Part shown: piece after piece, positions 1 to 11,222 of the stretch | Numbering within the stretch: position 1 is the stretch's first letter | Layout of the letters: every line of letters begins with the position of its first letter | Origin: Cyprinodon diabolis | Lineage: Eukaryota > Chordata > Actinopteri > Cyprinodontiformes > Cyprinodontidae | Assembly (NCBI GenBank): GCA_030533445.1 | Contig: CM060076.1 | Span: 12,192,501-12,256,500, forward strand | Direction of reading: 5' to 3' | Length of the DNA: 64,000 nucleotides | Made by a program: the position numbers and the translations under genes | Notes under the pieces: model-generated | Seen by the model: the letters and a program-made list of their open reading frames with translations, nothing else | What the model was told of the DNA's origin: nothing | The model's database searches: none

Positions 1-2780
1 TTACTCATCAGATCTTTCATGCACTAACAGTGAAGGACAGTTTTGAAATGAGTTGGGGTTTTTTGAATGCTCAAAAAGGCCTTTCTCTGAAAAAGCTTTG
101 AACTTGAATCGTTCAAACTGACCCCCTTTTTACATCATTACCAAATTTTGTAGAAACATGAAAGTTGGCATATTTATTTGCCAAAGTCTCCTGATACTTA
201 AGGTCAAACAATAATATCTGTATCTGTTATACTGATTTAATTTATTAATGATAGTTCAACATTAAGTTTGTATTTATCAGATTTCTGAAATTTCCTTCTT
301 TTTCCGCAGAGTGCTAGAAAATATTTTCCTCGAAAATAGGCCTAAAATATCGTTCCCCCTTCATTAAATGATGCAAAAATGACAATGATATGCCTTTTTA
401 TGCCAGAGTTGTCAGCATTTGTTTGGGACAAGATTCACCAAGCAATAAAACCAGGGAATGTAAGGGCAGACATTAGGTTGCAGTTGGAAACCATAGCTAT
501 ACACTGGCTGCTTGATAATCCAAAATTATGTATGTTTTCAAATCTCTGCCTCTCCTAAAACATTTCATATACAAAAATGAAATTTGGCACAGATCGTCTT
601 CAGACATTTCCAGCACTCCAATTAAATATCATTTATGGAAAGGCTGTGCAAATGGTTTGTTCAAGAGCATCAAAATGGCTTTTCAACAAAAACGTTTCGG
701 AGTGAAATCTTTCAAATTGACCCCTTTATTACATCGTCACCAAGCCCAAATAATTTTTTATAGAAAGATTAATGTTTGTATTTGTTCATCAAAGCCTGCT
801 GATTCCTACAGTCTAAATAATACTACTGTATCTATTGTACTTTTTGACTTACTAATAACATTTAAACCCCCGTGAACCATTTCTATACAGGTCAGTAAAT
901 AACCACTTTAATTGATTTTATTGCATTTTGATCAAATTTAAACAGGTACAGGTCCAAAACTCAAACAGCTAGACTCTTCACACCTGGACTGCATTGTTGT
1001 ATAATAATAGTATTTACAAACCCTTCTGTCTGATTGGTGAACTCTTTATTAGACTTTCTAAAGCTCAATAAATATCTATTTTCATGGATTTTTTCTTCCC
1101 CATTTTGATTACATTCTAACTGGTCCAGCTCAAAAGCTGCAACATCTAGACTCTTCAAGCCAAGACTGCATTGTTCTACTCTAAGATGAGGCTCTTTCAA
1201 ATCCACTTTGTTATTTCTAAAACTGTTTTTTTTCTTTAACTTTTCAGCACTTTAACTCATCTTCTAATGCAGTTTGTCAATAAATGTTGTGTCTTCAGAT
1301 TATCTACTGACAGGCTTTTCTTGCTTTTTCACAAGTTTTGAAGTTTGAAGCTTAGACTATTTTTCTACATTTTGACAAACTGACCCTTTTGCATAGCAGC
1401 TCCTTTAGTAAAAGTTTTACATGCTGTTTGTAAAAAGGAGCGCTACCGCAGCCAATTCATCCCAGACTCTACAATGTGATACTACAACTATTACTATTAA
1501 ATACTCTGTGCAATTACCTATTTCTCTGTATTTGACAACCAATGCAATAAATATATATATAAATATCCATGTATATAAATACCATTTGAATGCCCTGTGC
1601 AATATCCCTGTATAATAATATTAAAACAAAAACAAAAAAAGCTATGGACGCACTGTATATACTGTTTATATCCCATACACTGTTTCTTCCTTTGGCACCT
1701 TCTTCTCCTCCATCTACTATTTGAGCTGATGTAACAAGTAAATTTCTCCACCGTGAGATCAATGATGTCAGTCAATCATCTTAAAACTTAATGCTTCCCC
1801 CAGCTGTAATTATTTATTCCTTTTTTTGAAAGCAAATGGTCCCTAATGACAAGCCAGGTGGGGCTGTCTCTCCATTTCGGGATGCCCACCTTCTTTCTTG
1901 TAGGCTAGAATTCTTTCTGCTTGCCAGAATCGTTAGGGTCGAAAACAAGTACGCCTTTCTTGTATGCAGTTCCCTATCTAGCTGTTTAATCAGGCCTAAT
2001 CAGACTCAAAACTGCTACATACAACAACAACACAAACTTCACTTCATCTAATTTACATTTTTACAAAAAATCCACTCTGGGCAATTTTTCTGTCTTTTAA
2101 ATGTATAAAAACTCAGCTCACTTCAGAAACAACAAACCAGTCAAAATACATTAATCCGGCACACTTAACATCCCACAGATTCACCTAAAAGATTTTCCCT
2201 ATAAACCTCAAAAACAATTTAAAAATGAGAAATGCATATACCCATATTTTCATGCAATATAACACACAAATACATCTAAAATTAGTCCATGATATTCCTT
2301 TTTAGGGAATTGCTGAGGCATATAGTAGAGGTTAGTGAAATAAGGATTTCCCCACTGGAAACATTTTTTGTTTTAATCATAATGCAAAACTCATAAAAAA
2401 GCCAGTAACCTCAAGTTACATTTGCTAATCTAAACAACTACCAGTATACTATGACCTAAATAAAAAAAACAGAGAAATATAAATGAATTATCAAAAAATT
2501 TAAAATTAAATTGCACTTTTAATTACGTCCTACAGCTATGTTCAACCCCGTAAACTGTTTGGATAATTTTACCATTATTACTGTTCAGTTTAAAATTCTT
2601 TTCGGTAAAACGTTCTTAAACAGGGCCTACTTTTACTTTGAACAGTAAAAATGGATCCAACTTATGACATTATCTCATTCATCTAAGTTATTTTGTTCTC
2701 ATGAAATATTACGGGTATATTTATTATCTTAAGTCTACATGAAATCTATACCCTACACAGACTAATGAAATACTATCTGT
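1..2780. other. Gene-free AT-rich stretch with weak direct repeats
   Basis: No exon, RNA gene or protein similarity was recognised; the open frames are short and low-complexity. Two pairs of diverged direct repeats are visible. About 85-225 resembles 675-840, sharing the order 'TTCAAA(C/T)TGACCCC', 'TTACATC(A/G)TYACCAA' and 'TCTGTATCT'-like blocks. About 954-998 resembles 1124-1174, sharing 'CTAGACTCTTCA' and 'GACTGCATTGTT'. They could be remnants of an old tandem duplication or of a decayed mobile element. Confidence 0.35.
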
Positions 2781-2799
2781 AAAATTATCTATGTAAACA

Positions 2800-2966
2800 A
2801 ACCTCATCACTTGAGAAGGTAGGTGATGCGGACGTCGTGGAAGACATTTTGTCCCGTAACGCTCGCCGTACTGTTGGGGGGGAGAAGCGGTGGGGGGGAG
2901 ATGTTCATGTTGCTGCGGTCTGCAGTCTGGACGTTAGATGTCGCTGAAAATTACACACTGTAGCTT
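2800..2966. repeat. Probable interspersed repeat end abutting the palindrome
   Basis: A GC-richer island with a poly-G stretch near 2875-2900 ends in a sequence that reads, on the minus strand, TTAAAGCTACAGTGTGTAAT. I associate this type of end with an abundant teleost repeat family, but from memory only. It stops where homology to the right arm of the NT5C1 palindrome begins (about 2966). The family is unidentified and the other end was not located. Confidence 0.4.
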
Positions 2967-3139
2967 TAATGGGCCACTACTAAACTGTTCTTTAAAAATA
3001 TTTGGTACAAATTATAATCTCATTTTATAGGCTTCAAAAACCATTTAATTACCTACATCCAAACTTTTTCTTTAGAGGGGCATGTTTTATATATAAATAT
3101 TACTAATGTGGAGCTAATTTCTTCCCATGGAGTTAAATT

Positions 3140-6100
3140 TTAGTGTTTCACTTCAAGTAACTCCTTTTTTTCTGGCTGCTCAATGAGTTTCCTTTTGTGG
3201 TACTTCTGTCCTATTCCATAAGGGACATGTGCAGATATGGTTCCCAGTTCCTTGGCCCTCTCAATATGGTGCATCTGGTCATCAAAGAAGATATGAGGTC
3301 TTATCTTCTGCAGCAGGGGCCCCTTTGGAGCCCCAGCAAGGAAGAGGGCCTCATCAATTTCCAGGCCCCAGTTTCGGAGGGTCTTCAAGACACGAGCCCC
3401 AGAGCTCGCTGCACCACGAGAAGTGACCAGGAAGGTTCGTATCGGGCAATTCATGCGTTCGTCCTTCTCATAAAATTTTCTCTGAAGGTTTCCAAGTGCC
3501 TCCAGGAAACACTTTAATGGACCCTGTAGGAAGAACAGAATACAATTAAAGTTGGTTAAAACGTTTTCATCTTGAGGTTTTCTATATTTTTATGATACGA
3601 TCAAAAACTTCTGTGTATTTTTGATTCATCAAAAAGTGTTAAATAATTGTAAAGTTGGAGGAAAAAGACATGCTTTAACATTTTTTATTTTTTTATTTTA
3701 CTTTATCTTCCTGAATCAATATAACAGCTGTGAATGCTATGGTATATGTCAATAGAGGATTTCCATGACTAGAGGTATTTCTTTGCTGCAAATCATCTCA
3801 TCCTTTTAGATAGAGAGCGTTTATTAGCAGCAGTTAACAAATATTGTAAAACATTTGATTTTATTTACTTCTCCCTGTTGACTTGGCCACTCAAAAATAC
3901 GAGTATGCATCAGTCTAAACTATTCCACTGCAGTATGTGAGGAGTGTACCTGTAAATACTAGATAGTTTTGGCGGGCTTACAAATAATCTGTTAGCTGTG
4001 GTTTCTTCCTAGATGAAGCACTTAAAAGCTATTGTTCTCATCAAATCTATTATTTCTTAATGAAATACTCATGGAACAATATCACATAAAAAAAGATTTG
4101 TTTTTGTATCTAAATTTGTTGTTGTTGTATAATGGAACAAAATGTAAGAAGGTGAAAGCTCGGAAAGCTTTTGCACATACTGTACAGCTGGCTAGAATAG
4201 TTCATAACTTCTCCAGGAGGTGGAGTCTAGCCAGTCTAGCCTGTATCGGCACATTTAGGTGGTTATAACAGCAGAAATATAAGTCCACGTGCAAGCTAGG
4301 ACAGTTATTAAATTCTTCTAATAAAGATAGAGAATATGACTCTCTGAGTTTAGCCAGTGCTAGAGATAAATAAGAAACTTTAAAAGCTGTGGCTTCAACA
4401 AGAGTCCTTATATAGTTTTTAATTTTATGTGTAAACAAATATAAACATGGGGTTGATAATGCTACATCAGAAATGTAGCATTTAGATGAATTTTTTACCT
4501 GAGCCAAGGGTGTGTCCTTGTTTTTTTTCTCATGCTCATTGAAACCGTCAAGGCCTTGTTGCTTATAGATCTTTTCTGACTTGTCTGAGAAAATGACAGC
4601 GTCACCATCAAACGCCACTCTTAGCTCAGTCTCACTCAGATCGCTTTCCTTTTGTGGCATAAACAGGGTACCTGCAGCAATTCCTATATGGGGTGTAAAG
4701 GGAAGCTTTTTGTTTACACCTTTAAGCTTTCTATTCCAAATTCTTTCCTGAGAAGAGATCACTTGGGACAAACTTTTCATAATTTGTATGTATTAAATAA
4801 CCATGAGACATGACAAGAGATGATGACATAAATTATAATCTTACTCAGACCAGAATTTGCTTAGGGTTACAGATGGCAGCGCTTGCCAACCACATCATGC
4901 CCAAATCAAAGTTGAAGAAACATTTTATAAAACTCCAGTATCATCATAATGATCATTATATCATCATATCATTACATCATAAACGTTTGTAAATAAGGGG
5001 ACATCCATGGCTCCAGCTATATCCAAATATCACACTATGTTCTTAGATCAAGGCTATTTCTAATGCCCCGTGAGAGATGGCTCACTGTTAAGAGTCATCC
5101 ACTCTGTCTTTGTACTTTCATTTCATTTTGGAATCTGTTATGTACATAATGAACATAATACCTGTAGATCCTGATAGAAGAACTGTTCTAATGAGATACA
5201 CTGCTTGGGAAGACACTATTTTTAACACACAACAGGCTGGTATGAAAACATAGATATTAATAAAATAAAATAATAATAAAAAGCGGAAATTACATAAGAT
5301 GGGATGCATAACATTGATATAAGAGGATAAAAAAATAAGATAGAAATAATTAGTCACATTCAAATTTAAAATATGAAAAATGCAATAAATTCAGTAGAAT
5401 AAATATAAAGACATATACAGTTAGATAGTCCATTAAAATCAAGCCAGATGCAAAGAGTGGAAGAACGGGAGAATAGAAGCAGCAAATATAGCTTGAATCA
5501 TCTGGAGGAGACTTCCATCCATCCATCCATCCATCCATCCATCCATCCATCCATCCATTTTCTTACACATTTAATCCCAAGTGGGGTTGCGGGGGTGCTG
5601 GTGCCATTCTCCAGCTGTCTATGGGCGAGAGGCAGGGTCCACCCTGGACAGGTCACCAGTCCATCACAGTCCAGAGGAGACTTTCCAGTCAAAAGCATAA
5701 CTCCCCTTATTTACCATTTCCGGAGCGGCACAGGTAAATACAACAGAAAGGCCAACCATGTTCTTTATCCCCTTCTTCTGTGAAGTAAGTTTTTCTAAGG
5801 GTAAAACTTTTTACATTTCTTGGTAGCACTGTTGGGGGAATTTGCTTATCCACTGATTAAAAATACACCTCCTAGCCAGTAATAAAAGCTTCTCACAGAG
5901 TTTAAAATCTGTCCTACTCAGAGATAATGTCTTTAAACTTGTATGGAACATGTTTAGTGATCAGGTTGTAATATAAAGAAAAACAGCTCCTCTTACCTCC
6001 CTCTATGGCATCTATGACCTTCTTTTCATTCGTAGAAAGGTAAAGGTTTGTCATGTAGGCCTGCAGGTAACCTATAGGACTTCTCCCTCCAGTCATACAG

Positions 6101-6398
6101 AATCTCTCTATGGTCAAACCTGGAACAGAATCAAAAACATAAGATATGCATGAAGAATAAAGGCCTAGTTCTAATGATCTCTCTCCTTGACTGTTTGCTG
6201 ATGTAGGGAGGAGGTGAGACGTTGCTGAGCTGAACAAATAACATTATTGGTTAAGGAACGCTGCGTACCATAGTGATTAATGCTGTTTCTAAAGCGTGGA
6301 ACGTCTTTAGCATTGCTGCTAGTCATCAATATGATGTCAAACAGCTCCTCGCTGTTAGAATTAAGCTCCCTCAGTCGACTGTTGACATTCATGAGAGC
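3140..6398 (-). pseudogene. NT5C1-like 5'-nucleotidase copy 1, 5'-truncated (exons 3-6)
   Basis: Four exons match the NT5C1 family (cytosolic AMP 5'-nucleotidase, HAD-like fold): exon 3 at 6269-6398, exon 4 at 5997-6119, exon 5 at 4499-4683 and exon 6 at 3140-3523. All have usable AG/GT splice signals, and lengths and phases match copy 3 (130, 123 and 185 bp, then the terminal exon). The motifs [23 protein letters not shown] and FFDDQM are present. Exons 1-2 and the promoter are missing: homology ends in intron 2 at 7528, and upstream DNA carries those exons only on the opposite strand. The family stop codon has become TTA, which adds six residues (LLEVKH) before TAA at 3140-3142. The 3' UTR poly(A) signal of the paralogs is also cut off. 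It is probably not expressed as a full enzyme in this arrangement, although its reading frame is unbroken. Confidence 0.85.
5515..5669 (-). mobile_element. 5'-truncated GGAT-tailed retroposon in copy 1 intron 4
   Basis: Read on the minus strand, the element ends in a short (GGAT)n tail preceded by a conserved block containing CAGGGTGGACCCTGCCTCTC. It is flanked by imperfect direct repeats, TCTGGAGGAGACTT at 5501-5514 and TCCAGAGGAGACTT at 5670-5683. The same insertion lies at the matching site of copy 2 (10127-10317), so it predates the copy 1/copy 2 duplication. The body resembles the 3' end of a common teleost LINE/SINE family; the assignment to a named family is uncertain. Confidence 0.7.
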
Positions 6399-6507
6399 CT
6401 GTAACACAGATCACACTGTTTGTAGTCAAGGCAAAGCAACAATATTGAGACATTCCACATGAGGGTAAAACAGTTATTACAAAATGTTTTAGGAAGCAGT
6501 ATAAAGA

Positions 6508-6594
6508 GGATGGATGGATGGATGGATGGATGGATGGATGGATGGATGGATGGATGGATGGATGGATGGATGGATGGATGGATGGATGGATGGA
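6508..6594. repeat. (GGAT)n microsatellite in copy 1 intron 2
   Basis: About 21 tandem GGAT units. It lies about 110 bp upstream of the intact exon 3 acceptor of copy 1 (minus strand). Flanking sequence ('ACTGTTGAAAAC' and 'TTTCTCCATTA') matches the flanks of arrays in copy 3 (23735-23853) and copy 2 (9331-9399), so the array is ancestral to all three copies. Confidence 0.95.
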
Positions 6595-7528
6595 AACTGT
6601 TGAAAACCTGCGCTTTCTCCATTACCCGCTGTTAAGTAATGTGTGAAAATCATCTAACAACAGGAAAGATGGTGTGTAACAACAAAGAAATAAGATATTC
6701 TGCTCATTGTAAGAATAATTATTCATGTAATGCTCTATGTGCAGAGTAGGTTAGAGTTTTTTTTGTTTTTTCATAACTTCACAACCACAACAAGTGACAG
6801 AAGCTACAATGCAGCACCTGCCTTAAAAGAGGAAAAAACAATAATTTAACAAATCAATTGTTTAGTACCTTCATATGATAAACTTCAGTTGTGAGTTAAT
6901 TTATGATTCTCATGATTCAAATTTAGGAGAATCCTGATTAAAAAGGCATCACTTGCATTCAATGAAAGTCAATGAAAAGTAAATCCTATATTGGTTAGAG
7001 TTAGTTTGCGAATGGAATAGCAAAAGGAACCTTTTGCTATCCGATTATTAATTGAATAAAATTACTGAGAGATTAAGAGATTAGCAAAATGATCGTTAGT
7101 TGCAGCCTTAATTGCCTTATAGAAGCTCATACAAAGGGGAAAGCGATGATAATATCTTGGATCAATTTATGGGTGGGTGAGACTGTTTATTTTTTCTTTA
7201 TAGGAAACTATAGAAAGAAAAAAGAAGAAAAACATAATCTGGAAACTTTGTTTGGACACACACACACACGCTCACACCCACATAAACAAAACTGTAGTTA
7301 CAGTGTGTTGAACTGTCCGCCTTTTGTCAAAAAAAGAATATGGGGCACCAAACACTGTAACCAGCCCAGACCTGACATCCCCTTAAATATGCCCCAAGAA
7401 ATTAAACTGTATTTATTGAATCAACTTTTGTTTTTCCAGCAGCACAATGATAACTTTTTGCCACTATCAAGAGTAAGCTACAAGTGGAATACATTTAAAG
7501 GACCAACGCCTGCAGTTAAAACTGCTAA

Positions 7529-7605
7529 TACAATATAATTATCACGTTTATACAGTATAATTATCACGTTTATACAATATAATTATCACGTTTATACAAT
7601 ATAAT
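7529..7605. repeat. 22-bp minisatellite at palindrome boundary
   Basis: About 3.5 tandem copies of a 22-bp unit containing TATAATTATCACGTTTA, starting at 7529, the first base beyond the left palindrome arm. Units start at 7529, 7551, 7573 and 7595 (partial). One unit has a single G for A substitution. No matching array is seen at the other arm boundary (8385). Confidence 0.9.
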
Positions 7606-7872
7606 GAGCAAAAAATTTTTTTCTCAAGTGACAGCAATACGCTTCCGCAGGTAAGGACAATTAGGTCAGTTCAAAATTCTGGTAGGGACATGTCCCTATG
7701 GTCCCTTTGCAAACCTACGCCCATTCCAGTTATGCCCAAACCAGTTATGCCCAAACCAGTTAGGTGATCCCCATAACTGGTTTAACTTGTATTATCGAGT
7801 CAACACATCTTTTCATAGTGACTGTGTATAAATTACTTACTGCAGTTACATTCCACAACTACCCTGATGAAT

Positions 7873-8014
7873 ATTCTAATGACAACTTGCGTCACTGCTT
7901 ATAGAAATGCCCATCAGTATTCCTTGCTTACACTTCCATAATGTTGACTAGTTGCAGCTAGTTTCTGTACATTGTGGTCTTTTTTTAAATCAGACACAAG
8001 AACATTTTTAATAA
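7873..8014 (+). promoter_or_regulatory. Conserved upstream region of NT5C1 copy 2
   Basis: About 140 bp upstream of the copy 2 start codon aligns with the region upstream of copy 3 (25407-25557, minus). Shared blocks include GACAACTTGCGTCACTGCTT, ACACTTCC(A/G)TAA and CTGTACATTGTGGTCTTTTT. The match implies that the copy shares the original promoter and is not a processed retrocopy. The X-box palindrome present in copy 3 is degraded here: its right half ATGACAAC is kept and its left half is changed to ATTCTA. The CRE-like TGCGTCA is retained. Confidence 0.65.
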
Positions 8015-8209
8015 ATGAAAATGAGCAAAATTAACCCAGAAGAACAAGCCAAACTTGAAGACAGAGCAAATGACAATTTGAAAGCGGTGAGTTTTTTTTT
8101 TACCTTGTTATTTATTACTTATTTTCAACAGTATGGCTTTTTTAACGAATCTGAACTATCAGTTTTTTTTTTTGTTTTTTTCCTATATCATTGTCTGCCT
8201 AATCCCCAG

Positions 8210-8362
8210 AATGCTGTAACCATCGCTGTATCCTCTCGCACCCTCTTCAACATGAAGGAGGAGGGGGAGATTTATGAAAAAGGTCTGGAGGATTATGTTA
8301 AATTTCAGATGGAACATGAAAATGAGCCTTTGAAACCTGGACCTGCATTTCCCTTTGTTAAG
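8210..8362 (+). CDS. NT5C1 copy 2 exon 2 with shifted acceptor
   Basis: Encodes 51 residues starting [15 protein letters not shown] and ending AFPFVK, the conserved N-terminal part of the cN-I domain. In copy 3 the exon begins 12 bases earlier, after TGTCAG. Here that site reads TGTCTG, so the AG is gone. The next AG, in CCCCAG at 8204-8209, keeps phase 0 and would delete only the residues PKPQ. A long T-rich tract at 8162-8182 lies upstream of it. The donor is AAG|GTAGGC, as in copy 3. Confidence 0.75.
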
Positions 8363-9330
8363 GTAGGCCTGGTCTCTGGGAGTGGTTAGCAGTTTTAACT
8401 GCAGGCATTTGCCCTTTAAATGCATTCCACTTGTAGCTTACTCTTGATAGTGGCAAAAAGTTATCATTGTGCTGCTGGAAAAACAAAAGTAGATTCAATA
8501 AATACAGTTTAGTTTCTTGGGGGCATATTTAAGGGGATGTCAGGTCTGGGCTGGTTACATTGTTTGGTGCCCCATATTCTTTTGTTGACAAAAGGCGGAC
8601 AGTTCAACACACTGTAACTACAGTTTTGTTTATGTGGGTGTGAGCGTGTGTATGTGTCCAAACAAAGTTTCCAGATTATGTTTTTCTTCTTTTTTCTTTC
8701 TATAGTTTCCTATAAAGAAAAAATAAACAGTCTCACCCACCCATAAATTGATCCAAGACATTATTATCGCTTTCCCCTTTGTATGAGCTTAGATAAGGCA
8801 ATTAAAGCTGCAACTAACAATCATTTTGCTAATCTCTTAATCTGTCAGTAATTTTATTAATCAATCAATTAATAATCGGATAGCAAAAGGTTCCTTTTGC
8901 TATTCCATTCATAAACTAACTCTAACCAATATAGTATTTACTTTTCATTGACTTTCATTGAATGCAAGTGATGCCTTTTTAATCAGGATTCTCCTAAATT
9001 TTTAATCATGAGAATCATAAATTAACTCACAACTGAAGTTTAACATATGAAGGTACTAAACAATTGATTTGTTAAATTATTGGTTTTTCCTATTTTAAGG
9101 CAGGTGCTGCATTGTAGCTTCTGTCACTTGTTGTGGTTGTGAAGTTATGAAAAAACAAAAAAAACTCTAACCTACTCTGCACAGGGAGCATTAGATGAAT
9201 AATTATTCTTACAATGAGCAAAACATATCTTATTTCTTTGTTGGTACACACCATCTTTCCTGTTGTTAGATGATTTTCACACATGTTACTTAACAGCGCA
9301 TAATGGAGAAAGCGCAGGTTTTCAACAGTT

Positions 9331-9399
9331 TCCATCCATCCATCCATCCATCCATCCATCCATCCATCCATCCATCCATCCATCCATCCATCCATCCAT
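9331..9399. repeat. (ATCC)n microsatellite overrunning copy 2 exon 3
   Basis: About 17 ATCC units run directly into exon 3 sequence at 9400 (GTCAACAGTCGACTG). In copies 1 and 3 the ancestral array lies well upstream of this exon, separated from it by intron sequence, an AG acceptor and the first 12 exon bases. All of that is missing here. A deletion between the array and exon 3 is the simplest explanation. Confidence 0.95.
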
Positions 9400-10126
9400 G
9401 TCAACAGTCGACTGAGGGAGCTTAACCCTGACAGTGAGGAGCTGTTTGACATCATATTGATGACTAGCAGCAATGCTAAAGACGTTCCACGCTTTAGAAA
9501 CAGCATTAATCACTATGGTACGCAGCGTTCCTTAACCAATAATGTTATTTGTTCAGCTCAGCAACGTCTCACCTCCTCCCTACATCAGCAAACAGTCAAG
9601 GAGAGAGATCATTAGAACTAGGCCTTTATTCTTCATGCATATCTTATGTTTTTGATTCTGTTCCAGGTTTGACCATAGAGAGATTCTGTATGACTGGAGG
9701 GAGAAGTCCTATAGGTTACCTGCAGGCCTACATGACAAACCTTTACCTTTCTACGAATGAAAAGAAGGTCATAGATGCCATAGAGGGAGGTAAGAGGAGC
9801 TGTTTTTCTTTATATTACAACCCTAATCACTAAACATGTTCCATACAAGTTTAAAGACATTATCTCTGAGTAGGACAGATTTTAAACTCTGTGAGAAGCT
9901 TTTATTACTGGCTAGGAGGTGTATTTTTAAGCAGTGGATAAGCAAATTCCCCCAACTGTAACACATTGCTACCAAGAAATGTAAAAAAGTTTAACCCTTA
10001 GAAAAACTTACTTCACAGAAGAAGGGGATAAAGAACATGGTTGGCCTTTCTGTTGTATTTACCTGTGCCGCTCCAGAAATGGTAAATAAGGGGAGTTATG
10101 CTTTTGACTGGAAAGTCTCCTCTGGA

Positions 10127-10317
10127 CTGTGATGGACTGGTGACCTGTCCAGGGTGGACCCTGCCTCTCGCCCATAGACAGCTGGAGATAGGCACCAGCC
10201 CCCCCGCAACCCCACTTGGGATTAAGCGTGTAAGAAAATGGAGGGATGGATGGATGGATGGATGGATGGATGGATGGATGGATGGATGGATGGATGGATG
10301 GATGGATGGATGGATGG
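10127..10317 (+). mobile_element. GGAT-tailed retroposon with 14-bp TSD in copy 2 intron 4
   Basis: A 5'-truncated element beginning CTGTGATGGACTGGTGACCT, containing TGGACCCTGCCTCTCGCCC and ending in about 18 GGAT units. The direct repeat AAGTCTCCTCTGGA flanks it at 10113-10126 and 10318-10331. The duplication and the simple-repeat tail indicate non-LTR-type retrotransposition. It is the counterpart of 5515-5669 in copy 1, while copy 3 has only a short intron here. Related sequences occur at 43675-43805 and 59528-59836. Confidence 0.8.
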
Positions 10318-11049
10318 AAGTCTCCTCTGGATGATTCAAGCTATATTTGCTGCTTCTATTCTCCCGTTCTTCCACTCTTTGCATCTGGCTTGATTTTAAT
10401 AGACTATCTAACTGTATATGTGTTTATATTTATTCTACTGAATTTATTGCAGTTTTCATCTTTTAAATTTGAATTTGACTAATTACTTCTATTTTTTTAT
10501 CCTCTTATATCAATGTTATGCATCCCATCTTATGTAATTTCCCCTTTTTATTATTATTTAATTTTATTATTATCTATGTTTTCACTGTCAGGACAAGAGA
10601 AGGAAACGCATGGGTACAGGATGATTTGTGAAAACTTGGAGGGTGTCTGTGGGTTTGCATGATGGATTTGGTCTTCTGTCCTTAAAAATAACAAAAAGAC
10701 CAAATTTTCTAGAATTTTAAGAGAAGAAAAAATTTTAATACCTTTAACTTGTCTTGTCGCTTCACAAATATCCACTACCTTGTGTTTATTTATCTCATAA
10801 ACACATAACAAAATACATTTGTGATCATAACCTCCCAAAATTGGGAAATATTAATTAGGTAGGAATGCTTTTGTAATTTTCTGTATTAGTTATTTATAGC
10901 AGCTTGACAAGTTCTTCAAACCTTAAGTCAGCATTAGCTCAACAGATAAGGCTGACGAATGCCTGCAGCAGAATCTCAAGAACAAAATGTTCTGAGGAAG
11001 ATGCTATTAAAAAAAGAAAAACTGTTTATTACCCCCGTTAGGATTATTT

Positions 11050-11222
11050 TAATTGGGTATGCCGGTGTTAAAGTGGTTAGCCCTGGTTGCGGCCGACGTG
11101 GGTTCGAATCCGGCCTGTGGTCTTTTGCCGCATGTCTATCCCCCTCTCTCATACCCCCCTTCCTGTCAGCCTACTTTCAGAAAAACTAGCCACTAGTGCG
11201 GTATAAACTCAAAAAGGAAAAA
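11050..11222 (+). mobile_element. tRNA-derived SINE
   Basis: The head is tRNA-like. A perfect polymerase III B-box GGTTCGAATCC lies at 11101-11111, preceded by an A-box-like AAAGTGGTTAGCCC. A CT-rich body follows (TCTATCCCCCTCTCTCATACC) and then an A-rich tail. It lies in the part of intron 4 that is missing from the left palindrome arm. Confidence 0.75.

Larger units (their letters stand above)
2966..7528 (-). repeat. Left arm of large NT5C1 inverted repeat
   Basis: Reading the minus strand from 7528 down to about 2966 reproduces the plus strand from 8386 to about 15022: exons 3-6 of an NT5C1 gene, their introns and the start of the 3' UTR. The arms differ by several indels. The right arm holds a 1480-bp hAT element absent here. 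The left arm lacks about 683 bp present on the right (10585-11267). Microsatellite lengths also differ. By eye, exon 6 is closely similar between arms with scattered substitutions, so this is a genuine diverged duplication rather than a trivially mirrored assembly. Confidence 0.9.

Noticed and set aside
4202..4780. A 192-residue protein in copy 1 (and its twin at 11722-12300)
   Set aside because: Only the middle (exon 5) is coding; both ends read through introns past clear AG and GT splice sites.
6508..6594. Array of short repeats as a CRISPR
   Set aside because: Units are 4 bp with no spacers, and the genome is a vertebrate's.
11050..11120. A functional tRNA gene
   Set aside because: The B-box is perfect, but there is no full cloverleaf and the CT-rich body and A-rich tail are those of a SINE.
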